Assembly (NCBI GenBank): GCA_963513935.1
Contig: OY740766.1
Span: forward strand, 6,293,000-6,356,999
DNA: 64,000 nucleotides
Direction of reading: 5' to 3'
Source: Aphrophora alni
Lineage: Eukaryota > Arthropoda > Insecta > Hemiptera > Aphrophoridae
In this document: positions 10,073 through 20,832 of the stretch, piece after piece
How positions within the stretch are numbered: the stretch's first letter is position 1
Layout: each line of letters opens with the position of its first letter
Notes under the pieces: model-generated
The model's database searches: none
Seen by the model: the letters and a program-made list of their open reading frames with translations, nothing else
What the model was told of the DNA's origin: nothing
Position numbers and translations under genes: made by a program

Positions 10073-13000
10073 GTAAGTTTTATAATTTAATAGGAATATA
10101 TTATTCTCATTCTTTTATATATAAACTAAGGAGAAATTATTGTGAAAAGAAGAGAGAAAAAAAAATATGAAACTGATGTTAAGTTTTTAATAAATATGTC
10201 TCGTCATGCACAGTAGTTTCTCAGCAACCGTTTGACTAATTCGTTCAAAAATATATATGAAAATATATATCTTTATATATATATATATATAATATTTTTT
10301 CGCACCTCATTCTGTATTTAAAATATAATTGCTGAGATTCAGAATTGAAGGAAATGATCAGAAGGAAAATTCGCACACAAAAAATGGATTTTTCAAAATT
10401 AACTCTTACTATTTTGATCAAATGTACCCATATAAACCATATTGATCAGTAACTCCAAAATATTTGGTTAGGCTAGTAGGCATAGGTAACATACTATAAA
10501 AATAATTAACAAGGTGATTTGATTTTATATTTTAATTATCTAACCTTTTTGTGTAGCAAACTTTTATATTTAAACTTACTCTCTATATATATGCTATGAA
10601 ACAATCAGAGACAAGTTTATATTTACAATACTTTATTTGTTTAATATACAAATATACATTCATACACAATGTAAAATTTACAAATTATTTGAGATCTCTT
10701 TCTCCTCGGAATTTCTATGGGTCAAGTTTTATTTCAATATACTTGCATATTTTAAGTTGGATTATTACGTACATGCATCATGTTTAAAAATAATAACATC
10801 TACAAAAACTGTTGTAGTTGTGGTGTGGTGGAAGATGGATGCAAAACGAACATGTCCATGTTTAAGATAACAAATAACGTAGCTTTTTGTCTCCTTACTA
10901 GTTATTTGTATGAGATTATGCAACAGAAATTCTTTCTACATTAGATTCTGCTTAATACAATGGTATTAATAGTTTTCTCTATCGGCTTTCGATTCTTTCG
11001 CAATATTTAAAAGAAAGCAATTGATACATCTGATTTCTAATGTTAGGTGTTTCCATACTGATTTATAAAGGTAAATATCTTTCTGCAACAGTTTTTTCTT
11101 AAATTTTTAATAATTGTCTTGGATTAATTGGATTGTTTAGATTAGTTTTGATGTAGGTTTTATGGGGGTTTAAGCTTGGAGATAATTTTATTTGTTAAAT
11201 TTCTGATCGTAGATCTAGTATTATTTAAATTTAAGTAATTTGATGGATTGTCTGTTTGAAATTTTTGCCACTAGAGTTCATGGAGGTTGTTTTGTTTGAA
11301 TGGAATACCTGAGATTCTAGATTTGGATTATGTTCTTTTCAACATCATTTTGAATTGTTTAAGGGTGGAAACTGTATATATTTATTAACATTTGGTATTA
11401 TTTCCAGGTTACATTGATTTAAGCAAACGTCGTGTGTCTCCCGAAGATATAGAAAAATGTACAGAACGTTTTGCTAAAGCTAAAGCAGTAAATTCCATTT
11501 TGAGACATGTTGCTGAACTTCTACATTATGAAAATAATGAACAACTCGAAGATTTGTATCAACGGACAGCTTGGGTTTTTGAAGAACGTCTTAAGAAAAA
11601 AGCTTCCGCATATGATTTTTTCAAACAGGCAGTTTTGTAAGTATATTTGTAAAAAGTAGAAGGTGGGGAAATATGTAAATGAAATGAGCATGTATGTTAA
11701 ATCCATAATTTGAATTTTTTTTTTAAATTTCATTTTACCATATATTCTGATCATTTTGTTAATTTCTAATGCTAGGGACTGCAATACCTAACAAAACATC
11801 TGAATAAACAACATTAACAAAATTTAAAAAAATCTATTACAATGTTAACAAATTTCTTTTTTTAATTTTAAATCAAAAATATTTATAACCAATAAATAGA
11901 ATGTAAAATGTCAGTTTTCAATTAAATATATAATGATAATAACATGAATGTTTTTCCCTTTAAAAAAAAAAATTATTAAATACAATAAACGAGAATGGGA
12001 ATAAAATTCCAATTTCTAATTAGATCTATATTTACATAAGTAGTCTTAATCTCGGGTCTAGGTGTCATGCTGGCTTTTGGTATTAAGATTGTTGTTACAG
12101 CTATATTATTTGAAAATTTGTTATAAAAAAAGTTTTCATATATAGTCTTAGCCCTAGAATGGTCGGGCTGGGTCTGTGAGACCCACTAGTTTTTGTTTTT
12201 AAGATTTTATTTACTTATAATTGCTGATTTGACTCGAGCACTCTAGTAGCTTCCTAAAACATCTGAGAGAGCACTTTGCCATAGCAAATGATGTCTTGTT
12301 TTGTTTAGTGTTAGTTTGACAGACAACAGAAGAGCGTATGGGTCTGTCTGACCCAGCCCTACTGTTTATGTTACAAGTGTAGTCTGCATTTTATTTCGCT
12401 ATATTATAGTTTTACTAGTTACTTTAACATTTATTTTTTATGAGTTAACATAGAAACCATCATTATAAATAGTTTTCATTGAAACATGGCAACAGAAAAC
12501 CTTTCTAACAGTGAAATTGACAGAATGTTTTTTGATTCGGACGATTCTGACGTGGATCCAGACTTTGATATAAGTAGTTGCCATGACATAATAGTGAATT
12601 AATTGAGCTTTTCAGTTTTCTTATTTTACAAATATTAGATGATTCAAAAAGTTAGAGTAAAGTCTCTATATCATCATATACTATCTGAACATAATAAATA
12701 TTGGTAAGTCCATGTAAATAAACAGTTTTGTGACTCATTTTCAGTGTTTTATTATTTGGGTCCCACAGACCCAGCACGACCATCCATGTATCACTCTTTT
12801 ACCCGACCATTCTAGGGTTAATGTATTTCACTGTTACTAGTAGGTCTGATATTGAAGATAGTCTTATTAAATTTATATCCCTAGTTTTTGGTTTTGTTTT
12901 AATTCAGAGTATATACTTATCATTTGTAGTAAGATACTTATCGCTCTGCTGTGGATTATTGTCTTGTTTATTTAGTTTCTAGTTATACAAAATTCCTTGA

Positions 13001-16000
13001 ATGATCTCTCTTAATTCCATAAAAGATATTTTATAAATATAACCTCCAAGGTTAATTATTTGAGATTTTTCACACCAATACCTTAATTGTTGATTTTTTG
13101 CTTTCCTGATTCCTCTTGCCTTGGATCGTTGACTAGTTACACTGTCACTTTTGGTTTCTAATCACATATATATAAAATCACACTAGTAGTATAACTTCAT
13201 GCACAGATTCTTATTTTTTATTTCAAATCTTAATAATCATAACTGAACATAATTTAAAAAAATAATAACTAAAGTTTTTTACAATTTGTTTAGATTAGCA
13301 TGAACTGTAGTGATACATATGAAAATGGTTTGTAACGACGATGATCAAGCCGTTTTTATATTTTAACGTCATGATATGTTTTTCTTTGGGGCAAATACGA
13401 ACTACATTTAGTTTATTTTTACATTGTATTCTTCTTTTTTTTAAAAGTTTTATGGTTGGTTTCCTTAGTGGTTGTGTTTCCTTAGTGTGTGCTTATTTTT
13501 ATTGGGTCTGTTTAGACTTCTTTATTTTATTTTGTTCATGAATTTAGGTTAGGATATTGGGTTAGGTTTCCCATTGGACATGTTGCAGGACTCAAATTAA
13601 TTGTATGGTATTATATGTTCAGTAGCCCTTTAAATTTGTAATTTTTTTTTTGTCTCTGATGAGCCAGAAACAAAAAGTTATAAATACAAGTTTTATTTTT
13701 GCTTTGTTGTCTACAAACTTTAAAAAGCCAAAATATAAAGTGTTATTTTACTACATAAATTCACACCCAAGCAGACGAGGTGTAATTAATAAATTATTAT
13801 AGCAGTTATTTAAAAATTTAGGTTAAATTAGAAATGAACTAGCGATATAATGTTGTCCAGCTACCAAAAAATGAATGGTCATCTAGTTTTATAAAAATTA
13901 ATTCATTATAAAAAATATAACGGATCATTATTTAACAATTTTGTTATTAATTTGTATAAAAAAAGGGTAGGTCCAGTTAATTAAATCCATGTTCTGGCTC
14001 AGCACAAAAGATTTAAAACTCAAAATCAGTACATAATCATAAATATGACGACTGCCCTTTTGTTTATTAGGTGATGCATATTAAAATTTGTGTATTTCTA
14101 GGCTATTTTTTATCACTACTGCATTGAAATTTCATAATTGTTATATTTAATGTATGTTAGCTATGTCAAACAATATAAATTGTATGACAATCCATTTAAA
14201 ACTGATATTAATTTAAATACAAAAAGATAAACATTTTAAAACAACAAAAGCATTTAAAATTATACATTGGGGTTTCGTTATTAAACTGCTTCAGAAAATA
14301 TTGAATAACCCACCAAACCTGCACTTATTTCACAAATAACAATTGGAGAAAAAAAAATTCCTGAAAACAAAGAGTGGTTTAGCTCTTTGTGCAGTAGAAA
14401 TGATTGTAGATTTGTAACAAGCGCAGTAACATAAATACTCATAGTTTATTTTTAGAATGGTCTGTAATGGAAAAAAATACCAATTTTTTTATTTAAAATT
14501 CCACCACATAGCCTATGAGGGAATATAAAATGCGTAAGCAAAAGTAATAACCACTTGTACGAGACATGTTTTTGAAGTATGGTCTGGTTTGTATTTGCTG
14601 ACTATATATATATATGTTTGTCTTTACGCAAACAGATGGCGCTAACGTAGAATGTTTACATGAAAGTCAGCTTTTAGCATCAATAGTTTAGTCATTTTGA
14701 GGTTACTTGTTCATATTCACTTGTTTATTATGAGTACCACAATTATTGATTCCTCCAAGTGTGAAGTACTAGTAGTAATCTGATTTGTTATGGATAAAAA
14801 TTTGACAATTCACTTAGAAATTTGTGACTTTCGTGGGCTGATTATGACTACTCCAAAAGTAAAAGAAGAAGGGCGAATGATCAATCACAATGAAGAAAGT
14901 AGTAGTAGACCATCATGGTCGATTGGATTGAAAAATATAAAACAAATTTTTGTGAAAACCGTAGCTTCACCATGTCACAGATGTTTCCTAATGTTTTACT
15001 ATCTGTGATTTATGAAGTTTTGACAGTAAAATTGGACTATAAAAAATTGTGTTCAAAAGATGTACACACACACACAAGCAGAAAGGTCTTACTACAGCGC
15101 GTGAAATTTTGCAGCGTTGCCAAAATTAAAATGATTGAATGGTTTGATCACATTGTTAGGAAGACACTTGGATTTTATATTCAGACATCGAGACTAAGCA
15201 GCAGTGGGTACAATAGTGATGTTCGTAATCCCCGAGATCGGAGAAGTTTAAACAAGAACGTTCAGTAAAGAAGCTCATAGCTACCATTTTTGGGGACAAG
15301 AAGGATGTTTTGCTTGTCGAATTTTGTGATCACAGAACTACTGTGACAGGCGATCCGTTTTGCGGAATATTAAGAAATCTTGGAAAAACAAACAACATGG
15401 GATCCTGTCATGTGGAATTTTGTTTTTACATGACAATGCCCGGCAATACACGACATATCTCACAATGAGCGATTTGAAATTATTTCATTGGGAAATCTTT
15501 AATCATCTACACAGCCTTGATCTAGCGCCTAGCGGTTATTTTCTCTTCTTCGCCATAGACTCTGGTTTAAATCTCAGGTGGGAGAATTTTTGAAGAAGGA
15601 ATGAAGAAGCTAATGAAATACTATGAAAAATGTAAAAAAATGTATGTAGTTTTTATCATAATAATTTCCAGTTTGGTTTTGATTTCAAACCGGACCTTAC
15701 TTAAAAAACATAACTCGAAATAATAACTATTTTCATTTTTATAGTTTTAAACCTTAACAGGATTAATAAATTTTGTCCACTGAACAATCCTTTTTATTAT
15801 TTTTTTTAATCAATTGATGGTTCTTTCAACACTTATTTCAGTTATTCATTTTTCAAGACACTATATATTTGTGATATTCAACTAAGATTTCTTCTTTGTT
15901 TATTTAATGAGTTTCATTTTAGAAACTATTAAAATAATAATCAAACTGGCTCTCATTTGACACTGACACAAAAAGAAAAATTGTTTGGTAACAAAAAATG

Positions 16001-19000
16001 CATAACATTTTATACTCGACAATTGTTTTATTCAAGCTGTACTGACCGAAGTCTTAACACTTACTACATAATTTTTGAAGACAGTTTGTTTCAAATAAAA
16101 CTGAAATAAAAAATAAGAAACTGTTTTAGAATTAATTAGCTCTTTCTACTATAATTGTTGTAGAAAATAGGGATTTTTTAATTTAAATAGGAATATTTTC
16201 ATGTAGTACAAAAATAGTTTGATTTGTTTTCTTACAATTCATCATATGATGTTTCAGAGATCCTTCAATATTAGCTGAATGTGGACTGGATGAAGAAACA
16301 CAAGAAGTTTTGTTAAACAATATTAAACGAAAATTAACTTCCCAAGCAGTAAAGATTCGAGCAGATATAGAAGTTGCATGTTATGGATATGAAGGCATTG
16401 ATGCAGTCAAAGCTGCCTTGAAAGCAGGCCTTGCATGTTCCACCGAAGACTTGCCTATTAAGATTAACCTTATAGCACCACCTTTGTATGGTAAGCAGTC
16501 ATATTTTATGAATAATGTAAATTTGGATTTTTTGGTTTAATGTCTTTATGTCTGTTTGATAGGAGAATAATATGATAACCTATAGAAAAACCATTTACAC
16601 GGTAACAACAGATTAAATGGATGAATGATTTTATGTCTAAATTATTTAACTTTTATTATAACAGTTAACTCCAATTAGGAGAATTAATAGAAGAAGGCTG
16701 CTCTCAGTACAAAGGCAGGTGGTACTTAGAATCACTGCAGAATACAACACAGTCTCACAAGGTGCGATATTGGTGGTGGCCGGAATACCCCCTATCGACT
16801 TGCTGGCGGAGGAAAGGAGAGAGAGGTATGATGAGGAAGGAAATGGAGAAAGAACAGGGTCTCAAATAAAAAGAGGTGCAAGTGACAGATTGTTTAGGAG
16901 GTGGCAGGTAAGCGGAGACAAGGAGGATTCTGGTCGCTGGACCTACAGGCTGATCCCTAATATAAAAAAATGGATGAACAGAGGACATGGTGAAACGAGC
17001 TTTCTCTTAACTCAAGCATTAACAGGGCATGGAAGTTTCCAGGCATACCTTCTTCGATTTAGAAGATCAGAAGGTCCCAGCTATCTTGATTGTGGAGCGG
17101 AAGAAGACACGGCAGAGCATGCGATCTTTTACTTCAGGGGGGGGGGGTCAGGAGAGGGAAGAGCTATCAACACAGCTTGGTTCACCTATTTCCCCAACCA
17201 ATATGATAGATATTATGATCGAGGATGAGGAAAAAATGGAAGGCAATAGAGAGTTTCATTCATAGAATTATAGGCAAACTAGGAAAACAGCTAAGGTGAG
17301 CTGAGATAGAGCTCCAGGTTCGGTGTTCGACCAACTGGTCGATGGGGTGGTAGATGACCCTGTGGGGTAGTTAATTCTTCTCTGCGAAGTAATGTCGCAA
17401 GATGGTCCCGCAGAGGGGGAAGAAGAGGTGGAAGGTTTTGGTTTTACCGGGATAGGGAGGCCGCCCACTACTTTCAGTCCCCGGTCCATAGGTCATAAAG
17501 ATTTCACCATTTTTCCTTCCAAAAAAAAAACCAATTAGGAAAAAAACAAAGTGTAGCTTCAGAAGAGGAAGCAAAATGTATCTAAATTTATGACTTCTTC
17601 TAGTATCATTTGGTACTACTGCAAAGCAGAACCTCGTAAGCTTGTTTTAAAAAATGTTGTTTAATGATAGATCTTGTTTTACAGGTACTTGTGTTTGAGA
17701 TAGATCTAATGTTTTTATACTATAAATTTTATCTTATCAAGGTATCCTACAGTTTCAATGATCTTGCTATGAAAATTTGGTAATTTTAAGGTAGGTGTAG
17801 TGTTTCCATTGCATGTGACGTGAATGTGTTATATATTTGGGTTAGACATTGTTTGTAGGTTAGTTTTTGTAATGTTGGATATCTCTTTTAAATCCTTTTC
17901 CACACATTGTAATCATAGATTGTGTTGCAAGTTTATGTTATTTTGTAATTCGATGTGTCATTAAGTCATTTGTAAGTGAAGTTTTTGTGTCTTGTATTTT
18001 TCTCTTTTGTGTGATTATCATTGTGTATAATGGTCATTTCACTGGACTTAATTTTTGCATTAAGATTTTTCTCCATTTCTATCATTTTGTGTATATTTGT
18101 ATGTATTTCGGAGAAACCGCGTCACGCTAAAACTGATTATACGTTTTTGTACGTTCTGGCTTTGGGAGAAAGTTTTTTAAACCCAAAAACCACATAAGCG
18201 AAGGGGGGGTTTTTTGGCGAAGGTCATCCGTGATACCGATGAATAATAATAAAACAATTAACATTCGGAGAAATCATTTCCCATTGGTATCACCATGTTC
18301 TATCACGATACATAAATCACAGGGTGGGACTTTCGATGAGATTGTTTGTGAATACGACAAAAGCCACTCAATAGAATTAGTGTATGTTGCCTTATCGAGA
18401 GTGATGAGTATTAATGGTCTATATATCACTACAAAAGATGACAGCAACATTTTTCACCATGGCAGAAGAAATTCTATAGGTACAACAGATATACAGAGAG
18501 AATTTCAAAGATTATCACAACCAACAATTATTGAGTCTTTGGGAAGTTTTATTTTTTCTAATAGGACAGGAATAAGTTTTTATTCAATAAATAGTCAAAG
18601 TCTAATTGTACATGCACTCGATCTGAATGACAGCGTATTCAAATAATGTACAATAGTTATACTATTAAACACATTTGAGAGATGGGCAAAACATCGACAT
18701 TCCGAATTTTGGTGAAAGTGTTGTATTCATTTCAATGTTGTGATCAGTGTTTGTATCAACTTCATGCTCATTTTCAATTGTTGTTAGAAGTGTGTTTGGA
18801 GTTAGCTCTATTCCAGTGGTTTCATCACAATTCATTTGTTCTGTGAGGCTTGTGTCGAAGCTTGTTGATTCCATCTTCATGGCAACGTCAATATACTTTG
18901 AGTTTGGCTTACGCTTTGAACATAGGTTGTACTTCTGTTCAGCCTTCTTTCTTAAATATGCAGAGCCTAAATTAAAATTTTGAATATTGAAATGATTGCT

Positions 19001-20658
19001 GTGGACTTTAATTCGTCCCAATCATTGGTATACCAATTTTTTATATTTATTATTATTGTAATTAAACAAATGAAATAGGTAGAGAATAAGGATACAAAAT
19101 CAGATTTATTATCTAAAGGTAACTATAAATTAAAATTTATGATTGATATTCTTAATTACTGAATGGATGATTGGGTAGGTGAAAATATGAAATGATTTTT
19201 TATGATCTAAGGAGAGAACAAATTTGGTTTCAAAATATTATACTTTATCTTAATGTAACAAATGGCAAATAAGTGAAAATTAAGGTTTACTAATAAATTG
19301 TAAAATATCAAAGTTATATCTGTTTGGTACATTTAAGTATTTTCAAAAAAAAAAAAAATTAACTATGATTTTTCTATTACACACAGTTTATCAGATTGAT
19401 TTAAATAAAAAATTTAATCAAAACAGCTTTGGTTGGTTATATGATATTCAATCAACCTTTTAATATTAACGTTGTATCTGTTGTTAACTTTTATTTTGTG
19501 ACCCTCAGGGGCTCTCCATAGTGAATACAATCCCAATATAGTTTTGGTTTTTTGTATGGATGGTTGAATGCAATGTTTTTATTCTGTGTATTTATGTTAC
19601 AGTAATGACAACAGCAACACCTGAAAAAACTGATGGTATCCAAGCTTTACAAGAGGCTATAGAGAAAATAGAAAAAACTATTCAAGATATGGGTGGTGTA
19701 TTTCAAATACAGATGGCAGTAAGTTATAAATTATAATAATTAAAGTTATATGTGTTTAAAACTCATCCAGTACAACCACATTTGTCTGAATCCTGAGAAT
19801 TTGAAATTTTTGACAATTCAAATGAAAATTTAGGTCATGTAAAGGTTGGAGAAAATATAATATTTGGGAATGAAAATTCAGTTTATTTTTTAAATAAATA
19901 GTAAGGCCTCCATAACAAATATAATTGAAAATTAACAAATCAAATTATCATCTTAAGAAAAATGGAATTTTTAAGTACAGTGGATTCTCGGATATATAAC
20001 TTTAGTGAAACACATAGTTATTTGGTTAAATAATGATTTCTTTAAAACGAAGAAAATTATGAAATGAATAAAAGTTCACCAATTTATATTAGTTTGTACT
20101 GTATAACCAAACCAACACTGATGTATACATTCAAGAAAGATACTCAAAATATTCTTAATTAACGTACCATCTTTAGTCTCACACCTAAATAACTTAAAAT
20201 AATTTAGAGTTTCACTTAGCAAGATTTGCATGTTCACAGATGGAAAGATTTCTAAACATTATAAGAATACCAGTAAAATTACCTATGTTGTATGTTCATG
20301 CGATGATTTGGTTCCCAATCAGTTTAAATTATTTGAGAACTATTGTGATCACTTATTTGAAGATTATAAAAATTAAAGTAGTATAGAATTATATGTTTTT
20401 ATGATAGATGGTCCCAGACAGTTTTCTCTAATTTGCAATAATAAATAATTTTTAATCTGTATTAAATATGTTGACATACTATGTTTTTAGCCTAAAGTTG
20501 TCACTGCTACTGATGAAGCAGAACTCGCACGGCAAATGGAAAGAGCAGAAGCTGAAAACGCAGAAGTTGCGGGAGATGATGACGAAGAAGAAAACGGAGA
20601 AGAAGGTGATGCAGATGTTGATGTACCTAGTGAAGAGGACGAAGAAGCCGAAGATTAA
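9835..20658 (+). CDS. eIF2S1 (eIF2alpha): Eukaryotic translation initiation factor 2 subunit alpha, complete, 5 coding exons
   Basis: Joined exons 9835-10072, 11408-11636, 16258-16490, 19603-19718 and 20491-20658 give one open frame of 327 codons plus stop; every intron starts GT and ends AG and the phases agree. The product is the alpha subunit of eIF2, which delivers Met-tRNAi to the 40S ribosome as a GTP complex in the cytosol. The S1 domain lies at about residues 14-88, the helical domain at 89-180 and the alpha-beta domain at 185-300, followed by an acidic tail. Residue 51 (TCT at 9985-9987) in [10 protein letters not shown] is the serine phosphorylated by eIF2-alpha kinases (PERK, GCN2), conventionally Ser51. 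The animal protein is usually about 315 residues; the extra length here is in the acidic tail. An AG at 9828-9829, five bases before the ATG, suggests an upstream 5'UTR exon that I could not locate. Identity is very secure from long near-identical stretches with the animal family. Confidence 0.97.
10073..11407 (+). other. eIF2-alpha intron 1
   Basis: A 1.3-kb AT-rich intron. It holds a short TA-rich microsatellite near 10240-10295. No transposon or second gene is recognised. Confidence 0.9.
11408..11636 (+). CDS. eIF2S1 (eIF2alpha): eIF2-alpha coding exon 2 (residues 80-155)
   Basis: The acceptor TTTCCAG precedes GTTACATT, and the donor is GTAAGT at 11637. It encodes [14 protein letters not shown] and the helical-domain motifs [10 protein letters not shown] and [11 protein letters not shown]. 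The frame is carried in by one base from exon 1 and leaves with two bases. Confidence 0.96.
12148..12821. mobile_element. piggyBac-type deletion derivative (MITE) in eIF2-alpha intron 2
   Basis: The terminal inverted repeats CCCTAGAATGGTCGGG (from 12152) and CCCGACCATTCTAGGG (to 12817) are exact complements at their ends. They are flanked by TTAA on the right (12818-12821) and TTAG, one change from TTAA, on the left. TTAA target sites and CCC-type termini define piggyBac. Sub-terminal GGGTCTGTGAGACCC and GGGTCCCACAGACCC form a second repeat layer. The 666-bp element keeps a small start-proximal ORF and lacks the catalytic domain, so it cannot move itself. Confidence 0.9.
12486..12602 (+). pseudogene. 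N-terminal remnant of piggyBac transposase (38 codons)
   Basis: The ORF starts [20 protein letters not shown] and continues with SDVDPDF before TAA. An acidic, serine-rich leader of this kind (SDSD, DPDF) is usual at the N-terminus of piggyBac transposases. The rest of the roughly 600-residue protein is missing. It lies inside the 12152-12817 element and is read on the same strand as eIF2-alpha. It is too short for the usual ORF cut-off. Whether it is translated is unknown. Confidence 0.7.
12822..14589 (+). other. eIF2-alpha intron 2, middle part
   Basis: AT-rich intron between the piggyBac derivative and the mariner relic. An ORF at 13341-13541 is hydrophobic and T-rich, with no recognisable family. 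Nothing else is supported. Confidence 0.6.
14790..15640 (+). pseudogene. mariner transposase relic in eIF2-alpha intron 2
   Basis: Plus-strand fragments in shifting frames follow the mariner order. A helix-turn-helix region reads [20 protein letters not shown], near 14990. Then come EWFDHIV near 15140, [20 protein letters not shown] near 15245-15303, [10 protein letters not shown] near 15430 and [12 protein letters not shown] near 15515. The catalytic aspartates of mariner lie in the VTGDETW-, LHDNARPH- and DLAPSDYHLF-type motifs. Here the first is replaced by VRKTLGF, the second is kept, and the third is changed to Gly. With its frameshifts the copy is dead. Terminal repeats could not be defined with confidence. 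Confidence 0.85.
16258..16490 (+). CDS. eIF2S1 (eIF2alpha): eIF2-alpha coding exon 3 (residues 156-233)
   Basis: The acceptor TTTCAG ends at 16257 and the donor GTAAGC starts at 16491. It encodes [15 protein letters not shown], then the most conserved part of the C-terminal domain ([20 protein letters not shown]) and ends in INLIAPPLY. The domain contacts the gamma subunit in the eIF2 trimer (family knowledge). Confidence 0.96.
16671..17540 (+). mobile_element. 5'-truncated R1-clade LINE with poly(A) and target-site duplication (eIF2-alpha intron 3)
   Basis: The 10-bp direct repeat CCAATTAGGA occurs at 16671-16680 and 17531-17540, and the right copy directly follows an A-run. This is the hallmark of target-primed reverse transcription. 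The insert (16681-17530, 850 bp) opens with [16 protein letters not shown] and carries [54 protein letters not shown] and a [13 protein letters not shown] zinc-knuckle remnant. These are typical of the ORF2 C-terminus of R1-clade elements. A GC-rich 3'UTR follows. All 5' parts (endonuclease, reverse transcriptase) are absent. Confidence 0.92.
16719..17228 (+). pseudogene. C-terminal ORF2 fragment of R1-clade retrotransposon
   Basis: 169 codons, open from an internal Met. It covers the region after the reverse transcriptase thumb: the [14 protein letters not shown] helix, the [19 protein letters not shown] motif, the [11 protein letters not shown] motif and a CX2C-like knuckle with its later residues altered. 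It is out of frame beyond about 17140, where a run of nine G marks a likely slip. It is not host coding sequence, although it lies in the sense orientation in an intron. Confidence 0.88.
18230..18735 (+). pseudogene. PIF1-like helicase C-terminus joined to endonuclease start: Helitron/Helentron fragment
   Basis: The ORF reads [19 protein letters not shown], then [20 protein letters not shown] and FQRLSQP, the last motifs of PIF1-type helicases (VTIHKSQG and VALSR type). The same frame continues to [20 protein letters not shown], which resembles the first strand of an endonuclease/exonuclease/phosphatase domain. Past the stop at 18646, the frame [16 protein letters not shown] continues that likeness. 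Helicase followed by such an endonuclease is the arrangement in Helentron-type elements. The 5' half (Rep and upstream helicase motifs) is absent and no ends are seen. It lies in eIF2-alpha intron 3. Confidence 0.75.
18665..19021 (-). other. 118-codon antisense ORF of unknown nature
   Basis: A minus-strand ORF starting [14 protein letters not shown] and rich in Asn, Thr and Glu. It overlaps the end of the helicase/endonuclease relic. I recognise no domain. It may be a shadow of decayed transposon sequence or part of a second element. It has no splice or poly(A) context that would argue for a host gene. Confidence 0.2.
19603..19718 (+). CDS. eIF2S1 (eIF2alpha): eIF2-alpha coding exon 4 (residues 234-272)
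   Basis: A short exon between the acceptor ending ACAG at 19602 and the donor GTAAGT at 19719. It encodes [19 protein letters not shown] and ends GGVFQIQMA, the end of the alpha-beta fold. The first base of the opening Val codon comes from exon 3. It contains no internal start, which is why simple ORF scanning misses it. Confidence 0.94.
20491..20658 (+). CDS. eIF2S1 (eIF2alpha): eIF2-alpha coding exon 5 and stop (residues 273-327)
   Basis: Follows the acceptor TTTTTAG at 20490. It encodes [20 protein letters not shown], matching the conserved C-terminal helix, and then a long run of Asp and Glu ending EEAED before TAA at 20656. The acidic tail is longer than in mammals. An overlapping ORF at 20468-20683 in another frame is a shadow. 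Confidence 0.95.
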   Translation, partial: PKVVTATDEAELARQMERAEAENAEVAGDDDEEENGEEGDADVDVPSEEDEEAED

Positions 20659-20716
20659 ATGGTCATGTTATATTCATTTGTAATACAATTTCCTTTATAA
20701 AGTTTGTTTAAAGTGA

Positions 20717-20832
20717 CTATTTCTCTTTTATTATTCATTCTTGCATCCAGTAAGGTACCATACAACCTAACCTAACCTAACCTAACCTATTTCTCTTTTA
20801 TTATTCATTCTTGCATCCAGTAAGGTACCATA
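20717..20832. repeat. Interstitial TTAGG-type telomeric tract inside an exact 46-bp duplication
   Basis: Positions 20717-20762 and 20787-20832 are identical over 46 bp. Between them lie 24 bp that read as four CCTAA units plus partial units, the complementary strand of the insect telomere repeat TTAGG. The site is 58 bp after the eIF2-alpha stop codon, so it is probably in or near the 3'UTR. The structure is what fill-in of a staggered double-strand break plus telomere-type sequence would leave. A transposon with a 46-bp target duplication is not a known pattern. Confidence 0.85.

Noticed and set aside
10596..10870. ORFs in eIF2-alpha intron 1
   Set aside because: No domain, no splice context consistent with the gene, and composition is that of intron DNA.
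20468..20683. 71-codon [15 protein letters not shown] overlapping the last eIF2-alpha exon
   Set aside because: It is in another frame from the conserved eIF2-alpha tail, starts inside the intron and has no family match: a shadow.
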